The notes under the pieces were generated by a model. The model saw only the letters and a program-made list of their open reading frames with translations, had not been told where the DNA came from and made no database searches. Below are positions 1 through 8,607 of a DNA stretch of 64,000 nucleotides, piece after piece (the stretch's first letter is position 1; the number at the start of each line of letters is the position of its first letter). A program made the position numbers and the translations under genes. This stretch comes from Salinirubrum litoreum (GTDB lineage Archaea > Halobacteriota > Halobacteria > Halobacteriales > Haloferacaceae), in NCBI RefSeq assembly GCF_020567425.1, contig NZ_JAJCVJ010000002.1, forward strand, positions 248,001 to 312,000, written 5' to 3'.

Positions 1-123
1 GCGACCCACGCCCGACCGCCTCGTCCACCGTCGTCTCCGCCGGTGTCCACTGTAGATTGTTTCTCGGATCGTTGTCGTGTTCTTTCCCCAACAGCTTTCA
101 GCCCCCGGTCTGACCACCGTACG

Positions 124-666
124 ATGCACGGCGTCGTGTTCACCGAACTGAAGTCGTTCGTCACAGAGACCTACAGCGAGCAGGCGTGGCGGTCGATTCT
201 CGACAGCGCCGACACGAGTACGGGGCTCTACCTGCCGACGAGTCGGTACCCCGACGAGGAGGCACTCGCCATCGTCGCGGCCGCGAGCGAAGCGACCGAC
301 GTCCCGGTGCCCGAGTTGCTGGAGGCGTTCGGCGAGTACCTCGCCGGGTCGCTGTTGACGATGTACGGCGCACAGATCGACGACGACTGGAGCGTCTTCG
401 ACCTGCTCGAACGCATCGAGACACAGATACACACCGTCCTCCGGATGCAGGACGACGAGGTCGAACCGCCGGAACTGGCCTGCGAGCGCACCGGCGAAGC
501 GGAGGTCGTCATCGACTATCGGTCGGATCGGGAGTTGTGTGCTCTCGGGAGAGGGCTGGTCGCGGGTGTCGGCGACGCCTACGGGCAGTCGCTGTCGGTG
601 CTGGAACGACAGTGTATGCACGACGGCGCGGGCGCGTGTGAGATGGTCGTGCGACCGTCGTCGTGA
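124..666 (+). CDS. H-NOX (haem NO-binding, HNOB) domain protein
   Basis: A 180-residue single-domain protein that should bind haem and sense NO, O2 or redox state in the cytoplasm. Counting from ATG 124, the opening MHGVVFTELKSFV matches the start of H-NOX domains. His103 (in TQIHTVL) sits at the proximal haem ligand position, and Tyr132-x-Ser134-x-Arg136 (YRSDR) is the diagnostic YxSxR motif that holds the haem propionates. These positions are within one residue of the best studied bacterial H-NOX. An upstream in-frame start at 43 would add 27 residues that do not look like part of the domain, so ATG 124 is preferred. No cyclase, kinase or chemoreceptor domain is fused. The only close neighbour on the strand is a cupin gene, so the signalling partner is unknown. 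Confidence 0.9.
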   Translation: MHGVVFTELKSFVTETYSEQAWRSILDSADTSTGLYLPTSRYPDEEALAIVAAASEATDVPVPELLEAFGEYLAGSLLTMYGAQIDDDWSVFDLLERIETQIHTVLRMQDDEVEPPELACERTGEAEVVIDYRSDRELCALGRGLVAGVGDAYGQSLSVLERQCMHDGAGACEMVVRPSS

Positions 667-722
667 GTCGGCGTCGGTCCCGGTGCCACAGGTAGAAGCG
701 TCCCGGCCACCTGCACGCTCAC

Positions 723-1088
723 GTGGAGAAAGTCTCACTCGCAGACGCGTTCGCGTCGTTCGACGACCACTGGGAGCCACGCCTCGCGGCCGAACTGAAC
801 GGACAGGCCGTCAAACTCGCCAAGGTCGAGGGTGAGTTCGTCTGGCACCACCACGACGACGCCGACGAACTGTTCTTCGTCCACTCGGGCGAACTGCGAA
901 TCGAACTCAGGGACCGAGACGACATCGAACTCACGGCGGGCGAGATGGTCGTCGTCCCACGCGGTGTCGAACACCGGCCGGTCGCCGACGAGGAGAGCGA
1001 GATTCTACTGTTCGAGCCACGCGAGACGCGGAATACGGGCAACGTCGAGAGCGACGAGACGCGGGAGGAACTGAACCGGATCGACTGA
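723..1088 (+). CDS. Cupin-domain protein
   Basis: A 121-residue single-cupin protein starting at GTG 723, 56 bases after the H-NOX gene and on the same strand. Cupin motif 1 is visible as WHHHDDADELFFVHSGEL (about residues 41-58), with the His cluster and Glu that usually bind a metal. Motif 2 is GEMVVVPRGVEHRP (about 73-86) with its conserved His. The fold therefore looks complete and metal-binding. Substrate cannot be told from sequence; small cupins of this type include isomerases, dioxygenases and sugar-binding sensors. The acidic C-terminal tail is typical of haloarchaea. Co-transcription with the H-NOX gene is possible from spacing but unproven. Confidence 0.8.
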   Translation: MEKVSLADAFASFDDHWEPRLAAELNGQAVKLAKVEGEFVWHHHDDADELFFVHSGELRIELRDRDDIELTAGEMVVVPRGVEHRPVADEESEILLFEPRETRNTGNVESDETREELNRID

Positions 1089-1513
1089 CCTCCGCCGCAG
1101 TGTCGTCGGTCGGCCGAAGCGGACGACGACCAGATACCCCGCGATCAGCAGTTCGCAGACGGCACGGAAGGAGACGACAATTCGACACCGGCCGTGAGGA
1201 GGCGAGGCTGTGCGAGTCGGACTGTCAGCGTGGAGTCGGTCACGTCCGGGTCGACGGACGGTTCTGTTACGCGACTTCTCTTTCGAGAAGCGTGGGTTCG
1301 GGGTGTGAAGACGTCTGCATCGAAACGAACGAGACTGACAGGGGCGGTGGTCGCGAGAGCGTCAGATCCCGGCTGTGGAGATTTTGTATCGCGCCATACG
1401 ATTTATCGCCGGTCGAATCCCGGCTTTCGGCGGCCACAGCGACGGGTGGAGAGACAGCGGTTCGGCTCTGTGGAACCAACATCTTCAAAACCGACCGCCC
1501 CGCAGTCGTTCGT
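1089..1513. other. Intergenic stretch without a supported gene
   Basis: About 425 bases between the cupin gene and the zinc microprotein. Open frames run through it only because of high GC; none has a good start, family signature or normal haloarchaeal composition. An AT-richer patch around 1380-1400 and the motif TTCAAAACC near 1484 lie upstream of the next gene and may include its promoter. No RNA gene was recognised. Confidence 0.5.
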
Positions 1514-1675
1514 ATGAGCTTAGAGATGGAACACGACTGCCCGAGTTGCGGCGGGTCGAAGCAGTTCTGGCGGACGGCCAGTACCGAGCTCCACCTCGGG
1601 ACGAAGATCAAGTGGCGGTGCAGCGAGTGCGACTTCGGTCTCATCCAGATCAACGGCATCGACAGCACGGCCTGA
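1514..1675 (+). CDS. Zinc-ribbon microprotein
   Basis: A 53-residue protein from ATG 1514. It holds two CxxC knuckles, CPSC near residue 9 and CSEC near residue 37, separated by a basic and aromatic stretch, which makes a compact zinc beta-ribbon. The sequence resembles a widespread haloarchaeal family of putative zinc beta-ribbon proteins of unknown function (I believe DUF7838, unconfirmed). The frame stays open far upstream to about 1100, but that extension lacks haloarchaeal character. An AT-rich TTCAAAA about 30 nt before the ATG suits a leaderless start. Binding of nucleic acid or protein is plausible but not shown. Confidence 0.8.
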   Translation: MSLEMEHDCPSCGGSKQFWRTASTELHLGTKIKWRCSECDFGLIQINGIDSTA

Positions 1676-2429
1676 TCGGTCGGCACGGCGCGTTCGGAGC
1701 TATTTATAAACGAACTCGTCGGATTATATACCCCTTCTCCGGAGTGGATCGGCGGCCAGCTCGGCGTGTCGGCGGGGAGATCTCGGGAATTTGACCGGCG
1801 GGCCGGCGTGACGCGATCTCGACTCGGAGGGTGGTCGTCGGAAGACGAAGTTGGGATGTCTCCGGACTGGACGACAGCAGTGCTGACCTTCGCCTTCTGC
1901 GGGGATTCCGACTGCGAGTGATCGACACGACTCGACTACGACTGTCCTGTCCCCTTCGACTGTGGCAGTGACGCTACTGATGCTCGCGTTCGGAACGGCA
2001 CCTGCGCCAGCACCCGCACAGCAATCGTGCGAGCCACGAGCCTCCGCAGCCGACTGCGCTACTCACGTTGGCTCGCCCACACGGGGCGAGCCGGGTGCGT
2101 TACGCGTCCACCGGAAATCTTCGATTTCCGAGCCTTCGTTCGCAGGCTCACGAAGACCTCGCACGCTGTTGCTCGCGCACGCGCCGGCCGCGTCGGGCAT
2201 CCGTATCGAACAGCAGTAGCGGCAACCACCCCGAAATTCGCTCGTGAGTCCGCTCCGATCGAGATTCATCGATCTGTCGTCGCCGCGAGAGCCGGCGTGT
2301 AAATTGTATATCGCTATATCAAATTACCGTCACTCGTACAGAGCGCCCACGACGGTCGGTCCAGAGACAGCGCGGTCGCTCAGGGGGTCGAGACCTGCGA
2401 AGACAGGAGGTGAAGCGAGAAGGTGCGGC
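1676..2429. other. Long convergent intergenic region with hairpins
   Basis: About 750 bases between the converging zinc-ribbon gene and gcvPB. It has AT-rich islands (TATTTATAAACG near 1700, GTATATCGCTATATC near 2308) inside GC-rich sequence, and a chain of three perfect inverted repeats at 2070-2149, listed separately. No frame resembles a protein. It may hold remains of a mobile or repeated element. Confidence 0.5.
2070..2149. repeat. Three consecutive perfect inverted repeats
   Basis: Three perfect stem-loops lie almost end to end: 2070-2078 with 2084-2092 (9 bp, loop ACACG), 2112-2119 with 2123-2130 (8 bp, loop TTC), and 2130-2135 with 2144-2149 (6 bp, loop 8). They lie between two converging genes. 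Three adjacent perfect stems are unlikely by chance. The array could be a terminator-like structure, a small structured RNA or the end of a decayed element. Confidence 0.6.
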
Positions 2430-3887
2430 TTACTCGTCGTCGAGCGCGCGCCACGACAGTCGAGGGGTCCGCGCGGCAGACACCTGGTCGATGCGCCGGG
2501 CGGTCGTCGCGTGCGGTGCGTCGGCGAGGGTCGCGTCGTCCTCGCCGGCGGCCGCGTTGAACGCGCGAGCCAGGTCGTCCAGCGTCTCGCGGGACTCCAC
2601 CTCGGTCGGTTCCGTCAGCATCGCCTCCGGCACCATCTCAGGCCACTTCGTCGTCGGGGGGTGGACCCCGTAGTCGAGCATCCGCTTCGCGACGTCGGCC
2701 GCGTCCTGCTCACCGGTGCTGGCGGCGAACTCGTGGTGGAAGGGACCGTACGGGATGTCGTAGTCCAACTGGCTCCCGAGGTAGTTCGCGTTCAGCACCG
2801 CCTTCGCGCTGGCGTCGCGCAGGCCAGCGTCGCCGAGGCGGGCGATGTAGGCGTAGGCTTTCACGAGGACCAGCCAGTTGCCGTGGAAGCCGTGGAGTTT
2901 GCCGATGGACGACTCGGGGTCGTACAGTTCGTAGCCCGCGTCGCTCTCCCGGACGTGCGGGCGGGGGAGGTAGTCGGCGAGTTCCGCGACGACACCGACC
3001 GGGCCGGCACCCGGCCCGCCGCCGCCGTGGGGCGTGGCGAACGTCTTGTGGACGTTGTAGTGCATGATGTCGAAGCCCATGTCGCCCGGCCGGGCGCGGC
3101 CGAGCAGGGCGTTGAGGTTCGCGCCGTCGTAGTACAGCAGGCCACCGGCGTCGTGGACCATCTCGGCGATGGTCTCGATGTCGCGCTCGAACAACCCGAC
3201 CGTGTTCGGGTTCGTCAGCATCAGCGCGGCCGTGTCCTCGCCGACGGCGGCGTCCAGTGCGTCGAGGTCGACGCGCCCGTCGTCACCGGAGGGGAGTTCG
3301 ACCACGTCGTAGCCCGCCATCGCGGCGCTGGCGAAGTTCGTCCCGTGGGCACTCGCCGGGATGATCACCTCGGACCGGTCGTTACCGTGCGCCTCGTGGT
3401 ACGCCTTCGCGATCAGGATACCCGTCAGTTCGCCCGCCGCACCGGCGGGTGGCTGGAGCGTCACGGCGTCCATCCCGCCGATCCGCCCGAGGTAGTCCTG
3501 CAGTCGGTACTGGAGTTCCAGCGACCCCTCGACGGTCGCGTCGTCCCGGTCCGGGTGGACCGCCCCGTTCGGATCGGCGGCCACGTCCTCGGTGAACGAC
3601 GGGTTGTACTTCATCGTGCAGGAGCCGAGGGGATACGGGCCCGACTCGACGCCGTAGTTCATCTGCGAGAGCCGTGTGTAGTGGCGCGCGAGTTCCGGTT
3701 CCGAGAGGGCCGGCAGTTCCAGCGAGTCGCGGGTGAGTTCGTCGGGAAGCGGGGAGTCGTCGTCTCCCGACTCGTCGCCACCGTCACCCGCACCGCCGAT
3801 CTCCACGCGCGTCGTGTCCTTCTCCGAGAGCAGTGGCTCGTACCGCCCGTCGCCGGTCTGCCAGCGGGCCTGGTCGTAGTCCGTCAC
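2430..3887 (-). CDS. gcvPB: Glycine dehydrogenase (decarboxylating) subunit 2
   Basis: The 485-residue C-terminal half of the split P-protein of the glycine cleavage system. The complex decarboxylates glycine using PLP and passes the aminomethyl group to lipoyl GcvH. The PLP-binding lysine is in [19 protein letters not shown], and the conserved blocks [13 protein letters not shown]-like [12 protein letters not shown] and [12 protein letters not shown] are all present. Its start overlaps the stop of gcvPA by 4 bases (ATGA), so the two halves are probably translationally coupled, giving a 1:1 heterodimer. An acidic, low-complexity insert near residues 30-50 is a haloarchaeal adaptation. It works with the GcvT and GcvH encoded at 6.2-7.6 kb. 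Confidence 0.96.
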   Translation of the reverse strand: MTDYDQARWQTGDGRYEPLLSEKDTTRVEIGGAGDGGDESGDDDSPLPDELTRDSLELPALSEPELARHYTRLSQMNYGVESGPYPLGSCTMKYNPSFTEDVAADPNGAVHPDRDDATVEGSLELQYRLQDYLGRIGGMDAVTLQPPAGAAGELTGILIAKAYHEAHGNDRSEVIIPASAHGTNFASAAMAGYDVVELPSGDDGRVDLDALDAAVGEDTAALMLTNPNTVGLFERDIETIAEMVHDAGGLLYYDGANLNALLGRARPGDMGFDIMHYNVHKTFATPHGGGGPGAGPVGVVAELADYLPRPHVRESDAGYELYDPESSIGKLHGFHGNWLVLVKAYAYIARLGDAGLRDASAKAVLNANYLGSQLDYDIPYGPFHHEFAASTGEQDAADVAKRMLDYGVHPPTTKWPEMVPEAMLTEPTEVESRETLDDLARAFNAAAGEDDATLADAPHATTARRIDQVSAARTPRLSWRALDDE

Positions 3888-5206
3888 GGCCCCACCTCCG
3901 CGAGTGCCGCGACGAGTCCATCTACGGCCCCGACGTTCGTCTCCGTCACGCAGAGCTGAATCTCGTGTTCGCCGACGACGTGGACCGCGTACCCCTCCTC
4001 GGCGAGGTCGCCCGCGACCGCCGGTGCCGGCTGGTCGGTCGAGACGACGAACTCCCGGAAGTGGTGTCGGTCGTCGACGGGGGCCTGCAGGCCGCCCACC
4101 TCGTCGATCCGGTGTGCGAGGTCACGGGCGTAGCGCACACAGTCCTCGGCGAGGTCGACCATCCCGTCGGGTCCGAGGTGCGCGACGTGCATCGCGGTCC
4201 GGAGTGCGACCCACGCCTGGTTCGTGCAGATGTTGCTCGTCGCGCGCTCCTTCCGGATGTGCTGTTCGCGGGTCTGGAGCGTCAGCGTGTAGGCGCGGTT
4301 ACCGCGCCCGTCCTCGCTCGCGCCGACCAGTCGGCCGGGCACCTGCCGGAGGTAGTCCTCGCGCGTGGCGAAGATACCGAGTCCCATCCCGTAGCTCGTC
4401 GGCATCCCGAGTGCCCCCGCGCTCCCGACGACCACGTCCGCGCCGACGCTCGCCGGTTCCTGCAGGAGCGACAGCGCGAGCAGGTCGGTCCCGAGACAGA
4501 ACAGCGCCTCGTTCTCGTCTGCCAGCGCGCCGATGTCGGTCAGTCGCTCCTCGATACAGCCCCGAACCGTCGGGTTCTCGGCGTAGACGAGGACGGTCTC
4601 CGCGTCCGCGAGGTCGGCGAGCGCGTCCACGTCCGCAGTGCCCTCGCTCGTCGGGTACTCCGCGACCGTCAGGTCGGAGCCGGTGACGTAGTTGTCCAGC
4701 ACCGCGCGTTTCCCGTCTCTGAGGCTGTCGGGGACCAGCACGGTCGATCCGGAGGCAGAGCGAACGCGGTCCGCGAGTCTGGCGGCTTCGGCGAGTGCGG
4801 TCGCCGAGTCGTACATCGAGCAGTTGGCGACGCCCAGCCCCGTCAGTTCGACCAGCATCGACTGGTACTCGAACAGGACCTGGAGGAAGCCCTGCGTGAT
4901 CTCGGGTTGGTACTGGGTGTAACTCGTCAGAAACTCCGACCGGTCCGCGAGGTGGTCCACCGGCGAGGGGACGTAGTGATCGTAGTGCCCCCGGCCCATG
5001 AACTCCACGAGGTCGTCGTTGCGCGAGAGCATCTCGGCGACCTCGTGTCTGATCTCGCGTTCGGTGCGCGGCGCGATGTCGAACACGCCGTCGAAGCCGA
5101 CACCGTCGGGAATGTCGAACAGGTCGGCCTCCGACTCGGCACCGACCTCGTCCAGCATCGCCCGCGTCTCGGCTGGCGTGTGCGGTGCGAAGGGTGTGCC
5201 GCTCAT
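3884..5206 (-). CDS. gcvPA: Glycine dehydrogenase (decarboxylating) subunit 1
   Basis: The 440-residue N-terminal half of the split P-protein. It opens [18 protein letters not shown], the usual start of GcvPA, and carries the conserved segments [32 protein letters not shown] and [13 protein letters not shown]. It has the aminotransferase-like fold but lacks the PLP lysine, which lies in GcvPB. It is the first gene of a two-gene operon with gcvPB and overlaps it by 4 bases. The promoter should lie in the 5207-5290 region. Confidence 0.96.
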   Translation of the reverse strand: MSGTPFAPHTPAETRAMLDEVGAESEADLFDIPDGVGFDGVFDIAPRTEREIRHEVAEMLSRNDDLVEFMGRGHYDHYVPSPVDHLADRSEFLTSYTQYQPEITQGFLQVLFEYQSMLVELTGLGVANCSMYDSATALAEAARLADRVRSASGSTVLVPDSLRDGKRAVLDNYVTGSDLTVAEYPTSEGTADVDALADLADAETVLVYAENPTVRGCIEERLTDIGALADENEALFCLGTDLLALSLLQEPASVGADVVVGSAGALGMPTSYGMGLGIFATREDYLRQVPGRLVGASEDGRGNRAYTLTLQTREQHIRKERATSNICTNQAWVALRTAMHVAHLGPDGMVDLAEDCVRYARDLAHRIDEVGGLQAPVDDRHHFREFVVSTDQPAPAVAGDLAEEGYAVHVVGEHEIQLCVTETNVGAVDGLVAALAEVGP

Positions 5207-5570
5207 CTGTCGGCTCCGGGTACGTCTGTACGGACTGCGGCCGTCGGTCGTCCCCCGGCGGACGGACCGACGCGCGTGTTACGGGAGAGATGCATCGTGG
5301 GTACTTCGATCACGGGACTCACCGAGACTAAGCCTTACGCAGTCGGCGAGGGAGGTAGTTGCGTAACTCCGTAGGCACCGACTGTCGGCACGGGCGTCTG
5401 CGGAGTGGCCGACTGGTGGCAGACGATTCCGTAGAGAGACCGACTATCGCCACGGGCGTCCGCGTAGTGCCAGACTGGCGGCAGACGCACCGGTGTAGTG
5501 GCTCGCTGTCGGGAGAGAGCTATCTGGTAGGCACCGGATTACGAAGCGGTTCGCACACGACACGTTCGGT
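5207..5570. other. Divergent intergenic region upstream of gcvPA and a lipoprotein gene
   Basis: About 364 bases between the divergent gcvPA and lipoprotein genes, so it should contain both promoters. It is unusually organised: a 62-bp unit is present twice in tandem (separate entry). No ORF in it looks real. Confidence 0.55.
5377..5500. repeat. Two tandem copies of a 62-bp unit
   Basis: The segment starting ACCGACTGTCGGCACGGGCG at 5377 recurs as ACCGACTATCGCCACGGGCG at 5439, exactly 62 bases later. Similarity is strongest over the first 50 or so bases of each unit, ending in GGCAGACG, with a handful of substitutions. The pair sits between the divergent gcvPA and lipoprotein starts. It could be a duplicated regulator site or a chance duplication. 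Confidence 0.7.
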
Positions 5571-6170
5571 ATGGGAGTCCCACGACGTACCGTCCTCGTC
5601 GGGGCCGCCGTGACGCTCGCCGGTTGTAGCGGGGTGACGACCGGTGGTGACTCGGGGACCGACAGCCGAGCGGGTGACACGAACGACTCCGGAGAGACGA
5701 CCGCCACGCCGGACGAGACCACGACCGAGTCGGCGGGCTGTGACCCGGCCGACGTGACGCGTCCAGCAGTGCCGACCGACGCGGCTGTCGAGGGGCAGTC
5801 GTATCCATCGCCCCCCGCAGCACCGACGACCAGTTCGGTGACGGCGTTCCTCAGCGAGTTCGAGACGGCGTTCGCGTGGAACCGTGCCGTCGGCGAGTAC
5901 TCCGAGGTGACCGGGGTGAGGGTGCAGACGCTCGACGCCTTCGAACCTGTCGCGGTCGACCAGGGCTTCCGCGCCACCGGCAGGATGCGAGTGTTCGTCG
6001 TGATCGACGAGGGCGACGGCGACCGCCGAGTGGAGCGGTACGACTACGCCGCCAGCTACTTCGTCGGCGACGGTGGTGTCTACCGCGCCGAGACGGCCGA
6101 CAGACAGACCGACCCACGGGAGAGCGCGGGCCGACAGCTCGTCGCGTGCAGTGCAGACGGGGAGAACTGA
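5571..6170 (+). CDS. Tat-type lipoprotein of unknown function
   Basis: A 199-residue secreted lipoprotein. The N-terminus MGVPRRTVLVGAAVTLAGC has a twin-arginine pair, a short hydrophobic stretch and a lipobox LAGC with Cys19 as the lipid-anchored residue. A Thr/Asp/Ser-rich linker runs to about residue 58. The rest is a compact globular domain (SVTAFLSEFETAFAWNRAVGEYS onward) of a kind common in haloarchaeal lipoproteins but without known function. It is convergent with gcvH, with only 6 bases between stops, and splits the two glycine cleavage operons. A role in glycine metabolism is not implied by the sequence. Confidence 0.85.
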   Translation: MGVPRRTVLVGAAVTLAGCSGVTTGGDSGTDSRAGDTNDSGETTATPDETTTESAGCDPADVTRPAVPTDAAVEGQSYPSPPAAPTTSSVTAFLSEFETAFAWNRAVGEYSEVTGVRVQTLDAFEPVAVDQGFRATGRMRVFVVIDEGDGDRRVERYDYAASYFVGDGGVYRAETADRQTDPRESAGRQLVACSADGEN

Positions 6171-6176
6171 GGGTCG

Positions 6177-6557
6177 TTACTCGATCTGGTCGCGGTACGC
6201 CTCGGCCGACAGCAGGTCGTCGAGTTCGCTCTCGTCGGCGAGGGCGACCTCCAGCATCCAGCCGTCGCCGTAGGGGTCGTCGTTGACCAGTTCCGGCTGA
6301 TCGAACAGGTCGTCGTTGACGGCCGTGACCTCGCCGGAGACCGGTGCGTACAGGTCCGAGACGGCCTTGATCGACTCGACGACGCCGAACGTCTCGCCGG
6401 CCGAGACGTCGTCGCCGACGCCGGGGAGTTCGACGAACACCACGTCGCCGAGTTCGTCCTGCGCGAAGTCGCTGATTCCGACGCGGACGGTGCCGTCGTC
6501 GCGTCGTGCCCATTCGTGTGAGTCCAGATAGTGTGTGTCGTCGGGTACGTCGAACAT
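6177..6557 (-). CDS. gcvH: Glycine cleavage system H protein
   Basis: The 126-residue lipoyl carrier of the glycine cleavage system. The lipoylated lysine is in [16 protein letters not shown], in the standard beta-hairpin, and the family features [15 protein letters not shown] and [13 protein letters not shown] are present. Length is typical. Its ATG overlaps the gcvT stop by one base (TGATG), so it is the second gene of a gcvT-gcvH operon and probably translationally coupled. Confidence 0.97.
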   Translation of the reverse strand: MFDVPDDTHYLDSHEWARRDDGTVRVGISDFAQDELGDVVFVELPGVGDDVSAGETFGVVESIKAVSDLYAPVSGEVTAVNDDLFDQPELVNDDPYGDGWMLEVALADESELDDLLSAEAYRDQIE

Positions 6558-7648
6558 CAGTAGTCCTCCAGGAAGGGTGGGGTCACAACTTTCGCGCGTT
6601 TCTGCTGGCCGCGCACGACGACCCGGACGCGCGTGCCGGGGTCGGCGTGGTCCGCCGGGAGGTAGCCGAGGGCGATGGGTTCGTTCAGCGTCGGACTCAT
6701 CGTCCCCGAGGTGACGGTGCCGACGACGTGGCCGTCCTCGTCGGTCACGTCGTAGCCGGTCCGGGGGACACCCCGATCCAACAGGGTGAGACCGACGAAC
6801 TTCTCCGCGACGCCCTCAGCGTGGGCCGCCTCCAGTGCGTCCCGCCCGAGGAACTCCGTGTCGAGTTTGACGGTGAAGCCGATGCCGGCCTCGTAGGGCG
6901 TCCGGGGGTTCGACTCGTGGTCGAAGTCCTGTCCGGAGAGGAGATAGCCCATCTCGATACGGAGCGTGTCGCGCGCGCCGAGACCACAGGGCTGGCAGTC
7001 GACGGCGTCCCAGACCGTCTCGGCCTCGCTCGTCGGCACGAGCAGTTCGTAACCGTCCTCGCCGGTGTAGCCGGTCCGGGCGGTCCAGCAGTCCACACCC
7101 GCGACATCGGCGTACTGCGCCTCGAACTTCGAGAGGTTCCGGATCGGTGCGTCGGTCTGTTCGGCGACGAGATCCGGTGCGTCCGGGCCTTGGACCGCGA
7201 ACATGGCGTACTCGTCGGTCGCGTTGCGGACCGTCGCGTCGAGGTCCCACTCGTCGCGGTGGTCGATCCACCAGTCGTGGATCTCCTCGTCGTGGCCCGC
7301 GTTCGGGACGAACAGGTAGCTCGCGTCGTCGGTCGGCAGTCGGTAGACCACCGTGTCGTCGATGATCGCGCCCTCCGCGTCGGTGATCGCCGCGTACTGG
7401 GAGTCACCGGGCGAGAGCGCGGTCACGTCGTTCGTCGTGAGCCGTTGCATGAGCGCGGTCGCGTCGGGACCCGCGACCTCTATCTCGCCCATGTGGGACA
7501 CGTCGAAGATGCCGGCCGCCTCCCGGACGGCCGTGTGCTCCTCGCGGATCGAGTCGAACTCGACGGGCATATCCCACCCGCCGAACTCGGTGAACTTCGC
7601 CCCGCGTTCGGCGTGTCGCTCCCGTAACGGCGGTTTCCGAAGGGCCAT
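6557..7648 (-). CDS. gcvT: Glycine cleavage system T protein (aminomethyltransferase)
   Basis: A 363-residue tetrahydrofolate-dependent aminomethyltransferase. It releases ammonia from the aminomethyl-lipoyl group of GcvH and forms 5,10-methylene-THF. Signatures include [13 protein letters not shown] near the N-terminus, DVSHMGE, the [10 protein letters not shown] block with the catalytic Asp, and [13 protein letters not shown] 7648 ([12 protein letters not shown]) is chosen. The frame remains open upstream to 8296, but that part is not homologous and would run through the divergent promoter region. An AT-rich patch (CATTTTG on the coding strand) near 7676 fits a TATA box for a leaderless transcript. 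Confidence 0.95.
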   Translation of the reverse strand: MALRKPPLRERHAERGAKFTEFGGWDMPVEFDSIREEHTAVREAAGIFDVSHMGEIEVAGPDATALMQRLTTNDVTALSPGDSQYAAITDAEGAIIDDTVVYRLPTDDASYLFVPNAGHDEEIHDWWIDHRDEWDLDATVRNATDEYAMFAVQGPDAPDLVAEQTDAPIRNLSKFEAQYADVAGVDCWTARTGYTGEDGYELLVPTSEAETVWDAVDCQPCGLGARDTLRIEMGYLLSGQDFDHESNPRTPYEAGIGFTVKLDTEFLGRDALEAAHAEGVAEKFVGLTLLDRGVPRTGYDVTDEDGHVVGTVTSGTMSPTLNEPIALGYLPADHADPGTRVRVVVRGQQKRAKVVTPPFLEDY

Positions 7649-7871
7649 ACTCGAACGTCGGCTTTCCGCACAAAATGCTTTGGTATGTCGGCCGGCGTCA
7701 CCGCTGGCGGCGAACTCGCCGACAAGAGGCGTCTCCCTCCCGAAAACACGGATCGAGGCCACCGTGTGGTTCGGTGACAGACGTGACAACTTTGGGTTAT
7801 TTGTGGGATACTGCCGACCTTCGTCTGTCGATTGAGCCAGTTTCAACCTACTGGTGAAAGTCGGACGAGAG

Positions 7872-7894
7872 GCGTTTTCAGCTGTAGAAAACGC
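7872..7894. promoter_or_regulatory. Palindromic operator candidate upstream of a zinc microprotein
   Basis: GCGTTTTC (7872-7879) and GAAAACGC (7887-7894) form a perfect 8-bp inverted repeat with a 7-nt spacer. It lies about 10 bases before the TATA-like GATTAAGA (around 7902), which is itself about 28 nt before ATG 7934. This is a usual position for a dimeric activator or repressor site. Confidence 0.55.
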
Positions 7895-7933
7895 TCCTAA
7901 CGGATTAAGACGCCTTCGTTCGAGAGAGTAACT

Positions 7934-8107
7934 ATGAGCCGTCAGCAGGGGTCGGAGTTCGTGGTCGAGTGCAGTAGCTGTAACCAACCGTGGGTCTTCG
8001 CCGACAAGCAGGAGGCGTGGAAGTTCTGGATCAACCACGCGGACCACTACGGGCACCGCGCCGAGGAACCCGCCGCCGCACCGAAGGCCGATCCGCAGGA
8101 GTCGTAG
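7934..8107 (+). CDS. Small zinc-finger-like protein
   Basis: A 57-residue protein from ATG 7934. It has CSSC (residues 13-16) followed about 18 residues later by NHADHYGH, so a CCHH-type zinc site is likely. The middle is aromatic (WVFADKQEAWKFW) and the tail is Ala/Pro/acidic. The TATA-like GATTAAGA lies 28 nt upstream, supporting a leaderless start. It is divergent from gcvT. Small zinc-finger proteins of this kind are abundant in haloarchaea and some affect stress or swarming, but nothing here identifies its partner. Confidence 0.8.
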   Translation: MSRQQGSEFVVECSSCNQPWVFADKQEAWKFWINHADHYGHRAEEPAAAPKADPQES

Positions 8108-8299
8108 GCGCGTCTGTTCTCGGTGGCCACAGCAGTCGAGAGCGACTGCGATGTCCCCGGAGTTGGGGAGAGTGGACCGGGTGACTCCGACGTCGTGCGG
8201 AGAGAAAGAGAGACGGGGAGACTGAGAGACTGGGAGAAGAAGAGATGGAGAGAAGAAGGCACCTCCGAGCGACTGTGACGGAGAACTACGACCCAAAGC

Positions 8300-8305
8300 T
8301 ATAAG
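8300..8305 (+). promoter_or_regulatory. TATA-like box for a 35-codon ORF
   Basis: TATAAG at 8300-8305, preceded by purine-rich CCAAAGC (a possible BRE), is 28 nt from ATG 8330. This is the normal spacing between a TATA box and a leaderless start in haloarchaea. Confidence 0.55.
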
Positions 8306-8329
8306 TCACCGTCGCCCGAAGTATTTACT

Positions 8330-8437
8330 ATGAGCGTAGTAAGTTTCTCCACGACCGACACCGCCGACGTGAGCGCCACCGAGACCCGCCGCACCGCGAC
8401 CTTCGCGGAGATGTCCGACGCGATGCAGATCTACTGA
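8330..8437 (+). CDS. Uncharacterised 35-residue microprotein
   Basis: ATG 8330 to TGA 8437 encodes a Ser/Thr/Asp-rich 35-residue peptide starting [14 protein letters not shown] and ending [11 protein letters not shown]. It has no cysteines, no membrane segment and no recognised domain. Support comes from a TATA-like box at exactly leaderless distance and from codon use like its neighbours. It lies 170 bases before the EF-1A gene on the same strand, so it could be an independent microprotein or part of the EF-1A leader region. I do not recognise the family. Confidence 0.5.
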   Translation: MSVVSFSTTDTADVSATETRRTATFAEMSDAMQIY

Positions 8438-8607
8438 GGCCCGACTCTTCCGGCGGACTGTCGCACGTCTCCTCGCGTCTCACGAACTGGCCAGCAAGCG
8501 GAGCGTCTCGGTACGTTTCTGTAGCGCGTGTTGTTAGCACACTTCAGGAACCGTCATGGTCTCAGATGTGGTATCTATCTCAACGGCGGTACACGCCGAC
8601 CACAATC

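Noticed and set aside
1100-1513. N-terminal extension of the zinc-ribbon ORF
   Set aside because: The extension is Arg/Ser-rich and lacks similarity; the ATG at 1514 gives a compact zinc ribbon.
2244-3959. 571-codon open frame on the plus strand
   Set aside because: It is antisense to gcvPB, is Arg/Val/Gly-rich without domains, and is a normal shadow of GC-rich coding sequence.
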